Positions 54,301 through 63,508 of a DNA stretch of 64,000 nucleotides are shown piece by piece. The notes beneath the pieces are model-generated. The model made no database searches and was not told where the DNA came from. It saw nothing but the letters and a program-made list of their open reading frames with translations. The first letter of the stretch is position 1. Every line of letters starts with the position of its first letter. This DNA is from Pleurodeles waltl (lineage: Eukaryota > Chordata > Amphibia > Caudata > Salamandridae): positions 138,155,106-138,219,105 of the forward strand of contig NC_090447.1 in assembly GCF_031143425.1 (NCBI RefSeq), read 5' to 3'. The translations under genes and the position numbers were made by a program.

Positions 54301-54748
54301 GGTTAAAGGGTGCCCAGCACCTGGGGCTACCGCCCCCCACTCTCCACAGCCACAGTGGTTGGAGAGCTTTGAGAGGCCTGGGGCCTGGCTCTCATCCCTG
54401 GCAGCTGTCAGTAATCACTGTGGCTTGCTGTCCGGGTGGACAGAGTTATCCCTGGGGAGGGGACAAGTGTCACACCCCAGGGGTAGAGTGGGCAACACCA
54501 CTATGTTGGTCATGGTGGTACTATCCTGCTCCTGGGATACATCTGTGAGCAAAGTAAGGTTAGGTGCTACACAGATGGGATCCGCAGGAAAGGAGAAAGG
54601 TTCCCCATGGATGGGCTTAGTGGGCCCTGAGAGTATGGACAGAGGGATCCAATGGGAGTCAGGAAGGCGAAGAACTGGAGCATGCCCCTGCTGTTGTGGG
54701 CCTGGGTCCTTGTTCTGTCGCCTCAAACAGGGAAGTACATCAGGATAG
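51347..54748 (+). CDS. 1133-residue LTR-element protein: SAP-like N-terminus plus eleven 37-residue repeats
   Basis: An uninterrupted frame from ATG 51347, 199 bases after the 5' LTR, to TAG 54746-54748, 38 bases before the 3' LTR. Residues 13-50 (LTKADLRKLCRECGLPVAKR then STKAEMLHAYIVWEE) resemble a SAP-type helix-extended-loop-helix, also seen at the N-terminus of some Gypsy Gag proteins. Residues 60-130 are acidic and helical (SEEEEDDSDEERD). Residues 468-874 are eleven consecutive 37-residue repeats, consensus about LVGGRCASQKVLACQAIVQP followed by QGGDSGLDGQVQRLNSD, usually with two Cys each. The C-terminus is Gly/Pro-rich and ends in a Cys cluster (CPCCCGPGSLFC) that is not a CCHC knuckle. 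No RT, protease or integrase motif. Likely a modified Gag, but function is unknown. Confidence 0.8.
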   Translation: MGSLTYLFFLPTDHLTKADLRKLCRECGLPVAKRSTKAEMLHAYIVWEEDRWAEREAARNQMTKYPSEEEEDDSDEERDPVKKEWLMAQARWMEELDEFMERAEAASLSALEEEKIAAQELSCKELKLEAGRAESSSDGGSKNLASSTAEEGHKPRDVVPNLKKRVDTPQAVQGYEVVPVMHRVPEKDWGTGTGSHIPTGGRDTLLTLAESDREKGSPLVDVLDIECRDIPEEFGLSVRDRQILSHQSQEGEVECFSKVELLGGWVKGTVVNTCEGQSDVIAGEHMSGPYFPELRQHQVECEFSDPRELTVEADFWVSTRESEEAFGGAPEGSGLGGSRPSEVGEDCSVPGRSQSLTCTVGLPFEGSPAVSEELGGMTVDSIPTVLVSGSTTPSEGVQKSRHRVERGWPTPVEDLESQGSALRAEPPRNDPGETVSGLGETQTLPDGQRSGDLRQPDSCVALGDGVSLVGGESAPQEVLACQAKIQPQGVDSGLDGQVQRLNSDLVGGRCASQKVLGCQAIAQPQGSDSGLDIPVQRLTSDLVGGRCAPQKALVYQVVVQPQDGDPRLENQVQRLNSDLVEGQCALQEVLACQAIVQLQGGDSELNGPVQRLNSDLVEGQGALQKVLACQAIVQPQSADSGLDNRVQRLNSDLVGGRCAPQKVLACQAIVQPQGGDSGLDTQVQRLNSDLVGGKCASQEALLCQAIVQPQGVDSGLDDQVQRLNSDLVGGRCAPQKVLACQAIAQPQGGDPGLGNQAQRLNSDLVGGRCASQKVLVCQAIVQLQGGDSELNGQVQRLNSDLVEGQGALQEVLACQAIVQLQGGDSELNGQVQRLNSDLVGGRCASQEVLVCQAVIQSEGTDPGLEDQVQGVPPDLEGGATDNSAPTMLSSEEATPSWRVLDPRREGRGREASPRALVQPEGTGPRLEGQWQVNSPALVEEWYRVTSVSTLTMLDPGGTAPGGRVQSPRGEDQVQAVIPDLVEGRVVKGCPAPGATAPHSPQPQWLESFERPGAWLSSLAAVSNHCGLLSGWTELSLGRGQVSHPRGRVGNTTMLVMVVLSCSWDTSVSKVRLGATQMGSAGKEKGSPWMGLVGPESMDRGIQWESGRRRTGACPCCCGPGSLFCRLKQGSTSG
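52748..53968 (+). repeat. 111-bp coding tandem repeat, eleven units
   Basis: Eleven units of exactly 111 bases, each starting at CTGGT(G/T)G, with no indel between units, so the reading frame is never disturbed. Typical internal blocks are GTGCCAGGCAATTGTTCAAC and CAGAGGTTAAACTCTGACC. Units differ by scattered substitutions and appear as at least two subtypes (GGTAGGTGTGCC against GGTCAGGGTGCC). An opposite-strand frame at 53043-53795 is a by-product. Confidence 0.95.
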
Positions 54749-54773
54749 TGATTGTTCTCCCCTGGCTTTAGGC

Positions 54774-54786
54774 TGGTGGGGGGTCA
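54774..54786 (+). other. Weak polypurine tract before 3' LTR
   Basis: GGTGGGGGGTCA immediately precedes the 3' LTR start at 54787. It is purine-rich but short and interrupted, so assignment as plus-strand primer is tentative. Confidence 0.4.
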
Positions 54787-57025
54787 TGTTGGACCTGGCT
54801 TTTTGACAGGGACATCCCCAAACTTTTTGCCTCCTTCCTCCTATTTTTTCTGACCTGTTGTTGTTGGCTTTTGACCTCTGAGCACTTTACCACTGCTAAC
54901 CAGTGCTAAAGTGCATATGCTCTCTGTGTAAATTGTATTATTGATTGGTTTATCCATGATTGACTATTTAATTTACCTGTAAGTCCCTAGTAGAGTGCAC
55001 TACATGTGCCTAGGGCATGTAGATTAAATGCTACTAGTGGGCCTGCAGCACTGGTTGTGCCACCCACCTCAGTAGCCCCTTAACCTTGTCTCAGGCCTGC
55101 CATTTCAAGGCCTGTGTGTGCAGTTTCACTGCCACTTCGACTTGGCATTTAAAAGTACTTGCCAAGCCTAGAACTCCCCTTTTTCTACATATAAGTCATC
55201 CCTAATGTGTGCCCTAGGTAACCCCTAGAGCAGGGTGCTGTGTAGGTAAAAGGCAGGACATGTACCTGTGTAGTTATATGTCCTGGTAGTGTAAAACTCC
55301 TAAATTCGTTTTTACACTACTGTGAGGCCTGCTCCCTTCATAGGCTAACATTGGGGCTGCCCTCATTCACTGTTGAAGTGGCAGCTGCTGATCTGAAAGG
55401 AGCAGGAAGGTCATATTTAGTATGGCCAGAATGGTAATATGAAATCCTGCTGACTGGTGGAGTCGGATTTAATATTACTATTCTAGAAATGCCACTTTTA
55501 GAAAGTGAGCATTTCTTTGCACTAAAAACTTGTTGTGCCCTTCAATCCACGTCTGGCTAGGTTTAGTTGACAGCTCCTTGTGCATTCACTCAGACACACC
55601 CCAAACACAGGGTACTCAGCCTCACTTGCATACATCTGCATTTTGAATGGGTCTTCCTGGGCTGGGAGGGTGGAGGGCCTGCCCTCACACAAAGGACTGC
55701 CACACCCCCTACTGGGACTCTGGCAGACAGGATTGAACTGAAAGGGGGCTTGGTGCATTTCTTAGACACTCTTTGAAGTCACCCCCACTTCAAAGGCACA
55801 ACTTAGTATAAAACAGGGCCTCTGCCCTACCTCATGAGACACTTGCTGGAGAAGAAACCGGAACCAGAAACTACATCCTGCCAAGAAGAACTGCCTGGCT
55901 GCTCAAAGGACTCACCTGTCTGCTTTCTACAAAGGACTGCTGTCTTGCTGTTGCCCTGCTGCCTTGCTGAACTCTTGTCTGGCTGTGAAAGTGCTCTCCA
56001 AGGGCTTGGATAGAGCTTGCCTCCTGTTCCTTGAAGTCTCAGGACCAAAAAGACTTCTTCCTTTCACTTGGACGCTCCGTGCGCCGAAAATTTCGACGCA
56101 CAGCTTGTTTCGCGGCGAGAAAAACGCCGCACACCGACGCTGATCGACGCGACGCCCTCGGGACGATCGAGACTTCGACGCACAACCTCGCAAGGACAAA
56201 GCCGCTCGACTTTCCAGGAGAAATCGACGCGACGCCCACCGTGAGTGCGAAACTTTGACGCACGGCCTCGCAAGGACAACGCCGCCCGACTTCCAAGGAG
56301 AAATCGACGCGACGCCTGCCGTGAGACCAAACTTTCGACGCACGGCCTCGCAAGGACAACGCCGCCCGACTTCCAAGGAGAAATCGACGCGACGCCTACC
56401 GTGAGATCGAAACTTCGACGCGCAGCCGGAAAACAAGCAGGAGAATCCACGCACAGACCCGGGACATCTGGTAATCCCCGCGATCCACAAAAAGAGACTG
56501 TCTGCGCGCCGGAAAACGACGCCCGACTTCCCCGCGTGGAAAAGAACGACGCAAGTCTGTGTGTGCTGAGGAGAAATCGACGCACACACCCCTTTTTCCA
56601 CGCATCTCTTCTCCTGTGGCCCTCTGAGGAGATTTCCCACCAGAAACCAGGTACTCTGTGCTTGAAAGACACTTTATTGCTTTTTAAAAGACTTAAAGAC
56701 ACTTAATATCACTTTTCAGTGATATCTTTACAAATTCGTATTGCAACTTTGATCGTTTTGACCTACAAGTACCCAGATAAATATTCTATATTTTTCTAAA
56801 CACTGTGTGGTGTATTTTTGTGGTGTTATACTATGGTGTTGTATGATTTATTGCACAAATGCTTTACACATTGCCTTCTAAGTTAAGCCTGACTGCTCGT
56901 GCCAAGCTACCGGAGGGTGAGCACAGGCTGATTTTGGATTGTGTGTGACTTACCCTGACTAGAGTGAGGGTTCTTGCGTGGACAGAGGGCAACCTAACTG
57001 CCAACCAAAAACCCCATTTCTAACA
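54787..57025 (+). repeat. 3' LTR
   Basis: Nearly identical to the 5' LTR. The 20-base difference lies near 56420, where the 5' LTR has an extra segment bounded by ACGCG on both sides, consistent with slippage between short direct repeats. It ends TTTCTAACA at 57025, followed by the AAGGG duplication. Confidence 0.93.
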
Positions 57026-57033
57026 AAGGGGAA

Positions 57034-57054
57034 GACCTAAATTTATTTTAGGTC
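57034..57054. other. Short hairpin in piggyBac-like element
   Basis: GACCTAAA, TTTAT loop, TTTAGGTC: an 8-bp perfect stem just before the satellite array. Confidence 0.6.
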
Positions 57055-57066
57055 ATTTCTGCCCCC

Positions 57067-60000
57067 CCCTGGGGCCGGCTGAGCTAGAGGCCAAAATCCA
57101 CAGGTAGGCACTTTGCAAAAAACACCTCTGTTTTCTGAGAAAAAATGTGTTGTGTCCACGTTGTGTTTTGGGCCATTTCCTTTCGTGGGCGCTAGGCCTA
57201 CCCACAGAAGTGAGGTACCATTTTTATCGAGAGACTTAGGGGAACGCTAGGTGGAAGGAAATTTGTGGCTCCTCTCAGATTCCAGAACTTTCTGTCACCA
57301 AAATTTGAGAAAAATGTGTTTTTTTAGCCAAATTTTGAGGTTTGCAAAGGATTCTGGGTAACAAAACCTGGTCAGAGCCCCACAAGTCCCCCCATCTTGG
57401 ATTCCCCTAGGTCTCTAGTTTAAAAAAATGCACAGGTTTGCTAGGTTTCCCCAGGTGCCGGCTGAGCTACAGGCCAAAATCCACAGGTAGGCACTGTTTT
57501 CTATGAAAAAATGTGATGTGTCCACGTTGTGTTTTGGGCCATTTCCTTTCGTGGGCGCTTGGCCTACCCACAAAGGTGAGGTGTCATTTTTATCGGGAGA
57601 CTTGGGGGAACGCTGGGTGGAAGAAAATTTGTGCCTCCTCTCAGATTCCAGAACTTTATGCCACAGAAATGTGAGGAACATGTGTTTTTGTAGCCAAATT
57701 TTGAGGTTTGCAAAGGATTCTGGGTAACAGAACCTGGTCAGAGCCCCACAAGTCACCCCATCTTGGATTCCCCTAGGTCTCTAGTTTTCAAAAATGCACA
57801 GGTTTGGTAGGTTTCCCTAGGTGCCAGCTGAGCTAGAGGCCAAAATCCACAGGTAGGCACTTTGCAAAAAACACCTCTGTTTTCTTTCAAAAAATGTGAG
57901 GTGTGCACGTTGCGTTTTGGGGCATTTCCTGTCGCGGGCACTAGGACTACCCACACAAGTGAGGTATCATTTTTATCGGGAGACTTGGGGGAACGCTGAG
58001 TGGATGGAAATTTGTGCCCCCTCTCAGATTCCAGAACTTTCTGCCACAGAAATATGAGGAAAATTTGTTTTTTTAGCCAAATTTTGAGGTTTGCAAAGGA
58101 TTCTGGGTAACAGAACCTGGTCAGAGCCCCACAAGTCACCCCATCTTGGATTCCCCTAGGTCTCTAGTTTTAAAAAATGCACAGGTTTTCTAGGTTTCCC
58201 CAGGTGCCGGCTGAGCTACAGGCCAAAATCCACAGGTAGGCACTGTTTTCTATGAAAAAATGTGATGTGGCCACGTTGTGTTTTGGGCCATTTCCTTTCG
58301 TGGGCGCTTGGCCTACCCACACAGGTGAGGTGTCATTTTTATCGGGAGACTTGGGGGAACGCTGGGTGGAAGAAAATTTGTGCCTCCTCTCAGATTCCAG
58401 AACTTTATGCCACAGAAATGTGAGGAACATGTGTTTTTTTAGCCAAATTTTGAGGTTTGCAAAGGATTCTGGGTAACAGAACCTGGTCAGAGCCCCACAA
58501 GTCACCCCATCTTGGATTCCCCTAGGTCTCTAGTTTTCAGTAATGCACAGGTTTGGTAGGTTTCCCTAGGTGCCGGCTGAGCTAGAGGCCAACATCTACA
58601 GGTAGGCACTTTGCAAAAAACAGCTCTGTTTTCTGTCAAAAAATGTGATGTGTCCACGTTGTGTTTTGGGCCATTTCCTTTCGTGGGCGCTTGGCCTACC
58701 CACACAGGTGAGGTGTCATTTTTATCGGGAGACTTGGGGGAACGCTGGGTGGAAGAAAATTTGTGCCTCCTCTCAGATTCCAGAACTTTATGCCACAGAA
58801 ATGTGAGGAACATGTGTTTTTTTAGCCAAATTTTGAGGTTTGCAAAGGATTCTGGGTAACAGAACCTGGTCAGAGCCCCACAAGTCTCCCCATCTTGGAT
58901 TCCCTTAGGTCTCTAGTTTTAAAAAATGCACAGGTTTGGTAGGTTTCCCTAGGTGCCAGCTGAGCTAGAAGCCAAAATCCACAGGTAGGCACTTTGCAAA
59001 AAACACCTCTGTTTTCTTTCAAAAAATGTGAGGTGTGCACGTTGCGTTTTGGGGCATTTCCTGTCGCGGGCGCTAGGCCTACCCACACAAGTGAGGTATC
59101 ATTTTTATATCGGGAGACTTGGGGGAACGCTGAGTGGAAGGAAATTTGTGCCCCCTCTCAGATTCCAGAACTTTCTGCCACAGAAATATGAGGAACATGT
59201 GTTTTTTTAGCCAAATTTTGAGGTTTGCAAAGGATTCTGGGTAACAGAACCTGGTCAGAGCCCCACAAGTCACCCCATCTTGGATTCCCCTAGGTCTCTA
59301 GTTTTCAGTAATGCACAGGTTTGGTAGGTTTCCCTAGGTGCCGGCTGAGCTAGAGGCCAAAATCTACAGGTAGGCACTTTGCAAAAAACAGCTCTGTTTT
59401 CTGTCAAAAAATGGGATGTGTCCACGTTGTGCTTTGGGGCATTTCCTGTCGCGGGCGCTATGCCTACCCACACAAGTAAGGTATCATTTTTATCGGGAGA
59501 CTTGGGGGAACGCTGGGTGGAAGGAAATTTGTGCCTCCTCTCAGATTCCAGAACTTTCTGCCACAGAAATATGGGGAACATGTGTTTTTTTAGCCAAATT
59601 TTGAGGTTTGCAAAGGATTCTAGGTAACAGAACCTGGTCAGAGCCCCACAAGTCACCCCATCTTGGATTCCCCTAGGTCTCTAGTTTTCAGAAATGCACA
59701 GGTTTGGTAGGTTTCCCTAGGTGCCGGCTGAGCTAGAGGCCAAAATCTACAGGTAGGCACTTTGCAATAAACAGCTCTGTTTTCTGTCAAAAAATGGGAT
59801 GTGTCCACGTTGTGCTTTGGGGCATTTCCTGTCGCGGGCGCTATGCCTACCCAAACAAGTGAGGTATCATTTTCATCGGGAGACTTGGGGGAACGCTGGG
59901 TGGAAGGAAATTTGTGCCTCCTCTCTGATTCCAGAACTTTCTGCCACAGAAATGTGAGGAACATGTGTTTTTTTAGCCAAATTTTTTAAGTTTGCAAAGG

Positions 60001-60277
60001 ATTCTGGGTAACAGAACCTGGTAAGAGCCCCACAAGTCACCCCATCTTGGATTCCCCTAGGTCTCTAGTTTTCAGAAAGGCACAGGTTTGGTAGGTTTCC
60101 CTAGGTGCCGGTGAGCTAGAGGCCAAAATCTACAGGTAGGCACTTTGCAAAAAACACCTCTGTTTTCTTTAAAAAAAATGGGATGAGTCCACGTTGCGTT
60201 TTGGGGCGTTTCCTGTCGTGGGCGCTAGGCCTACCCACACAAGTGAGGTATCATTTTTATCGGGAGACTTGGGGGAA
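57067..60277 (+). repeat. Satellite-like array with alternating 366- and 383-bp units
   Basis: About 8.6 units. The landmark CACAAGTC occurs at 57381, 57747, 58130, 58496, 58879, 59264, 59647 and 60031, so periods are 366, 383, 366, 383, 385, 383 and 384. Short units lack about 17 bases around TTTGCAAAAAACACCTC. The first four intervals therefore form a 749-bp dimer repeated twice, a small higher-order repeat. Conserved words include GGTGCCGGCTGAGCTAGAGG and GCAAAGGATTCTGGGTAACA. Short open frames in both strands recur with the unit and are not genes. Confidence 0.93.
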
Positions 60278-61349
60278 CATAGATTAGCAAAACAAGTGTT
60301 ATTGCCCCTTGTCTTTCTCTACATTTTTTCCTTCCAAATATAGGAGAGTGTGTAAAAAAGACATCTATTTGAGAAATGCCCTGTAATTCACATGCTAGTA
60401 TGGTCACCCCGGAATTCCGAGATGTGCAAATAACCACTGCTCCTCAACACCTTATCTTGTGCCCTTTTTGGAAATACAAAGGTTTTCTTGATAGCTATGT
60501 TTTACTCTTTATATTTCAGCAAATTAATTGCTGTATACCCTGTATAGAATGAAAACGCATTGCAGGGTGCAGCTCATTTATTGGCTCTGGGTACCTAGGG
60601 TTCTTGATGAACCTACAAGCCCTATATATCCCCGCAACCAGAGGAGTCCAGCAGACGTAACGGTTTATTGCTTCCGATAATCTGACATTGCAGGAAAAAG
60701 TTACAGAGTAAAACGTAGAAAAAAATTGATGTTTTTTTCACCTCAATTTCAATATTTTTCTTTTTCAGTTGTTATTTTCTGTAGGAAACCCTTGTAGGAT
60801 CTACACAAATGACCCCTTGCTGAATTCAGAATTTTATCTATTTTCCAGAAATGTTTAGGTTTCTGGGATCCAGCATTGGTTTCATGCCCATTTCTGTCAC
60901 TGACTGGAAGGAGGCTGAAAGCACAAAAAATTGTTAAAATGGGGTATGTCCCAGTAAAATGCCAAATTTGTGTTGCAAAATTGGGTTTTCTGATTCAAGT
61001 CTGCCTGTTCCTGAAAGCTGGGAAGCTTGTGAGTTTAGCACAGCAAACCCTTTGTTGATGCCATTGTCAGGGGAAAAACCACAAGCCTTCTTCTGCAGCA
61101 ACTTTTTCCCATTTTTTTTGTAAAAAAACTAAATTTTCACTGTATTTTGGCTAATTTCTTGGCCTCCTTCAGGGGAACCCACAAAGTCTGGGTACCTCTA
61201 GAATCCCTAGCATGTTGGAAAAAAAGGACGCAAATTTGGCTTGGTTAGCTTATGTGGACAAAAAGTTATGAGGGCCTAAGCGCGAACTGCCCCAAATAGG
61301 CAAAAAAAGGCCTGGCACAGGAGGGGGAAAAGGCCTGGCAGCGAAGGGG
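60278..61349. other. Right single-copy part of piggyBac-like element
   Basis: AT-rich non-coding sequence leading to the right terminus. Near the end GGCCTGGCACAGGAGGGGGA and AAGGCCTGGCAGCGAAGGGG form a short duplicated subterminal motif (GGCCTGGCA). No transposase coding is visible. Confidence 0.7.
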
Positions 61350-61888
61350 TTAAATTTGACTTCTTACTTTCAAATGGACTACATGGTAGTAAATCACAGA
61401 TTAAACCCACCTTTAATGGCAGACGCACAAACACAACAATAGATTTCATTCTAACATCTAATAATTTTGCCTACTGCGTATCTGAGTATCAAATATATGA
61501 TATTGCACTCAGCGATCACTACCCCCACAGCATACATCTCGCACTGCCTTTAGATAAAAATAAGTATACAGGAACTATGGATAATATTACCAACATAGAA
61601 TTGGGCGCAAGAAATGGATATTTCCTACAGTGGTCTCAGATTGAACCAATAGGTTTTATTTTGACTAAAAGAAAGAGGCCCCTTTCTAAATAACTCCCTG
61701 GCACTATCCAGGTGATTTGTGGCCTATTTAGTCAAGGCAGTGCATGCCAGTAATATGTGACATGCTGTGGCATATGGAAGTGGGGGCAAGATTTGCTCTA
61801 AAAGTAATACCTAAATTTGTTGAATGAGAGATAAAGGAAGCTTGTATAAGGAAATACATTCTTGGGCCAATGCCAGGGTGAAGGAGAC
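61350..61888 (+). pseudogene. Non-LTR retrotransposon ORF2, rest of endonuclease and beyond
   Basis: From TTAA the frame continues the endonuclease begun at 47929: NTTIDFILTSNNFAYC, then YDIALSDHYPHSIHLAL, the C-terminal Asp-His catalytic motif (SDHYP). The frame stops at TAA 61690-61692. Fragments resembling the linker before RT follow to about 61888. The RT itself is missing, so the element is 3'-truncated or replaced by the SINE-like sequence. Confidence 0.75.
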
Positions 61889-62070
61889 AAGGGTTCTTTG
61901 TTTATAAAGCATGAAAAGCAACTGTGAATTTGTGGCATGTAAAAGAAAATCACCATGGAATCTTTATTCTGCAGAAGTTAATAAAACATTTAGCCAAAAG
62001 GATGCAGCAAGCTACTAAGTGGTGTAGTGGTAACTGCAAGATTAAAAAAAAATCATAAATAAATCCAAGT
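61889..62070 (+). repeat. tRNA-related SINE-like copy (plus strand)
   Basis: GTTTATAAAGCATGAAAAGC and AACTGTGAATTTGTGGCATG match the complement of the tandem units at 35144-36282. GTGGTGTAGTGGTAACTGCA near 62021 is A-box-like, but the B-box side is replaced by A-rich sequence. Not a functional tRNA. Confidence 0.6.
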
Positions 62071-63084
62071 GAAAGTGTGATCTTTAAAATAACCCACTGG
62101 CACTTCTGGGTGTTACAACACAATTATACATGAAACTCCATGTCCAAGAGAATGACATGCTGTGGCGTATGCCACATGCCAGACTTGGGTTCCAACCCCT
62201 TCTCTACCAGTGTGTTGTCCCATTGTGACAATGAATGAGGTGTTGCAGCAGAACTCCACTCCCAAACATCAGTGGCACCACCCTCATGGGCCTGTTGGCT
62301 GAGAATCACGGTGCCAGCTGATTGAGGCAGACCCAATTAGATAAATTGCTACCTGTTGCTGGATGCCCCCGTCTGTTTACATAGATGAGAGGAACGCACA
62401 ACATATGAAGGTTTCCTGAAAACACCAAAATTAGATTTTCAGGCAGTTGCAAACGTAGTGATGTCCTTCAAATGTGTGGGTTTACAATGTATGCATAAAT
62501 AAAGTAAATACCCTTCATGCAAAGTGTTGCCAACTTTTAAAAATAGATCCCACACCAGCCATCTTGGCAACAGAAAAGGCATAGCTCTTACTGGAGCTCT
62601 AACAACTAGCACATGGGAAGAGCTTTCACTGGTACTCCAGAGAGGCGGGCGGAGCTCTCACAGGTAGACTGATGCCACATATGAGGGAAGGTGAGTTAGT
62701 AACTGAAGCTCTCACCAATGACCCACAGAAAGTACAGGGTAATGCACCTGTTACTCACAGGTAATGTTTATTACTCCAAGTCAAAGTCTTCCTCGCTACA
62801 GTTGTCTCCCATCCCTCTCTTGCATTCTTGTTTCAGCTTCATAATATTTATTGAGATGTGTCAGAGTACAGGATGTGGTCAGGATGGGACTTCCTTTTCT
62901 ATGATCAGGTAGAAATAGGAAATTGGCCACCTTTGGTAGGGATGGGAGTGACTAGCATTTTTTGTTGTTGTAATTTGGAAGGTTCTGGAGGAGGAGCTGA
63001 GACCAACTCTGGAATGACTGTGGCAAGAAAGACTGGCAAGGAGGGAATGAATGAGTGTTTGCATAGGCAAGGAGATGTCATGAT
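62071..63084. other. Unassigned sequence
   Basis: No coding region, terminal repeat or tandem structure that I can support. A B-box-like GGGTTCCAACCCC near 62188 might mark another old SINE. Confidence 0.45.
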
Positions 63085-63508
63085 TACTTACCAGTAATCC
63101 TCATTAATCTTAGTGATACTCGTCCATGCCCAGTCCTAACCAAATTAGTTATTGCCCATTCACAAGACAGGAATCAAAACAGGAAACACTCTGTAACGTA
63201 AATAAAGGTACTTTCTTTTGGTGACACAAATACCAAAAGTACCATAGAGGCTATATTCCCTTAGGTGGATAAGAAGTACGACTGGGTCGAGGAATCGTAG
63301 GACAAAGAGTAATGAAGATTACTGATAAGTAATCAGGGCATTACCTTTACATCAATCATTATCGACCGAGTCTAACCAAATGTGACATACCAAAGCAACA
63401 CCCACAAGAGGGCCCTAGTGAATGTCAAAAGCAAAAACTGAGCAAAGCACACTAACCAGACATATGCATAATGCAGTGATTTGATGCTATGACAAACAAG
63501 GGACCAGG
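63085..63508 (-). repeat. DIRS-3 3' flank with repeated motif
   Basis: TTACCAGTAATCCTCATTAA near 63088 and AGATTACTGATAAGTAATCA near 63318 are related blocks, the first partly inverted relative to the second. Their place after the recombinase suggests terminal repeat material of the DIRS element. Confidence 0.4.

Larger units (their letters stand above)
48890..57025 (+). mobile_element. Young LTR retrotransposon with a single repeat-rich ORF, no pol
   Basis: Two long LTRs (2259 and 2239 bases) bound a 3.6-kb interior. A perfect 5-bp duplication AAGGG lies outside (48885-48889, 57026-57030). By eye the LTRs differ only by two substitutions (near 48942 and 50157) and a 20-base indel, so insertion is very recent. 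The interior holds one ORF of 1133 codons and no protease, RT, RNase H or integrase motifs. It must therefore use enzymes from another element, like a large non-autonomous LARD-type derivative, yet it keeps a long intact reading frame. Confidence 0.92.
48735..61349. mobile_element. piggyBac-like non-autonomous element (TTAA flanked), host to satellite and LTR element
   Basis: TTAA flanks both sides (48731-48734, 61350-61353). The ends are CCGGTTCTGTGCC on the left and, on the minus strand at the right, CCCCTTCGCTGCC, an imperfect 13-bp inverted repeat of the CC-start type typical of piggyBac. Removing it with one TTAA leaves the LINE endonuclease frame uninterrupted, which fixes both borders. 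Without the nested 8.1-kb LTR element it is about 4.5 kb, of which 3.2 kb is a tandem array. No transposase is seen. Confidence 0.85.

Noticed and set aside
57067..60277. Regularly spaced repeat that could suggest a CRISPR array or a gene family
   Set aside because: Units are 366-385 bases with no short repeat/unique spacer pattern, and the sequence is eukaryotic satellite-like. The small frames recurring in each unit are by-products.
62012..62040. Possible tRNA gene
   Set aside because: Only an A-box-like segment is present; the B-box side is A-rich and no cloverleaf can be drawn. It belongs to a SINE-like repeat.
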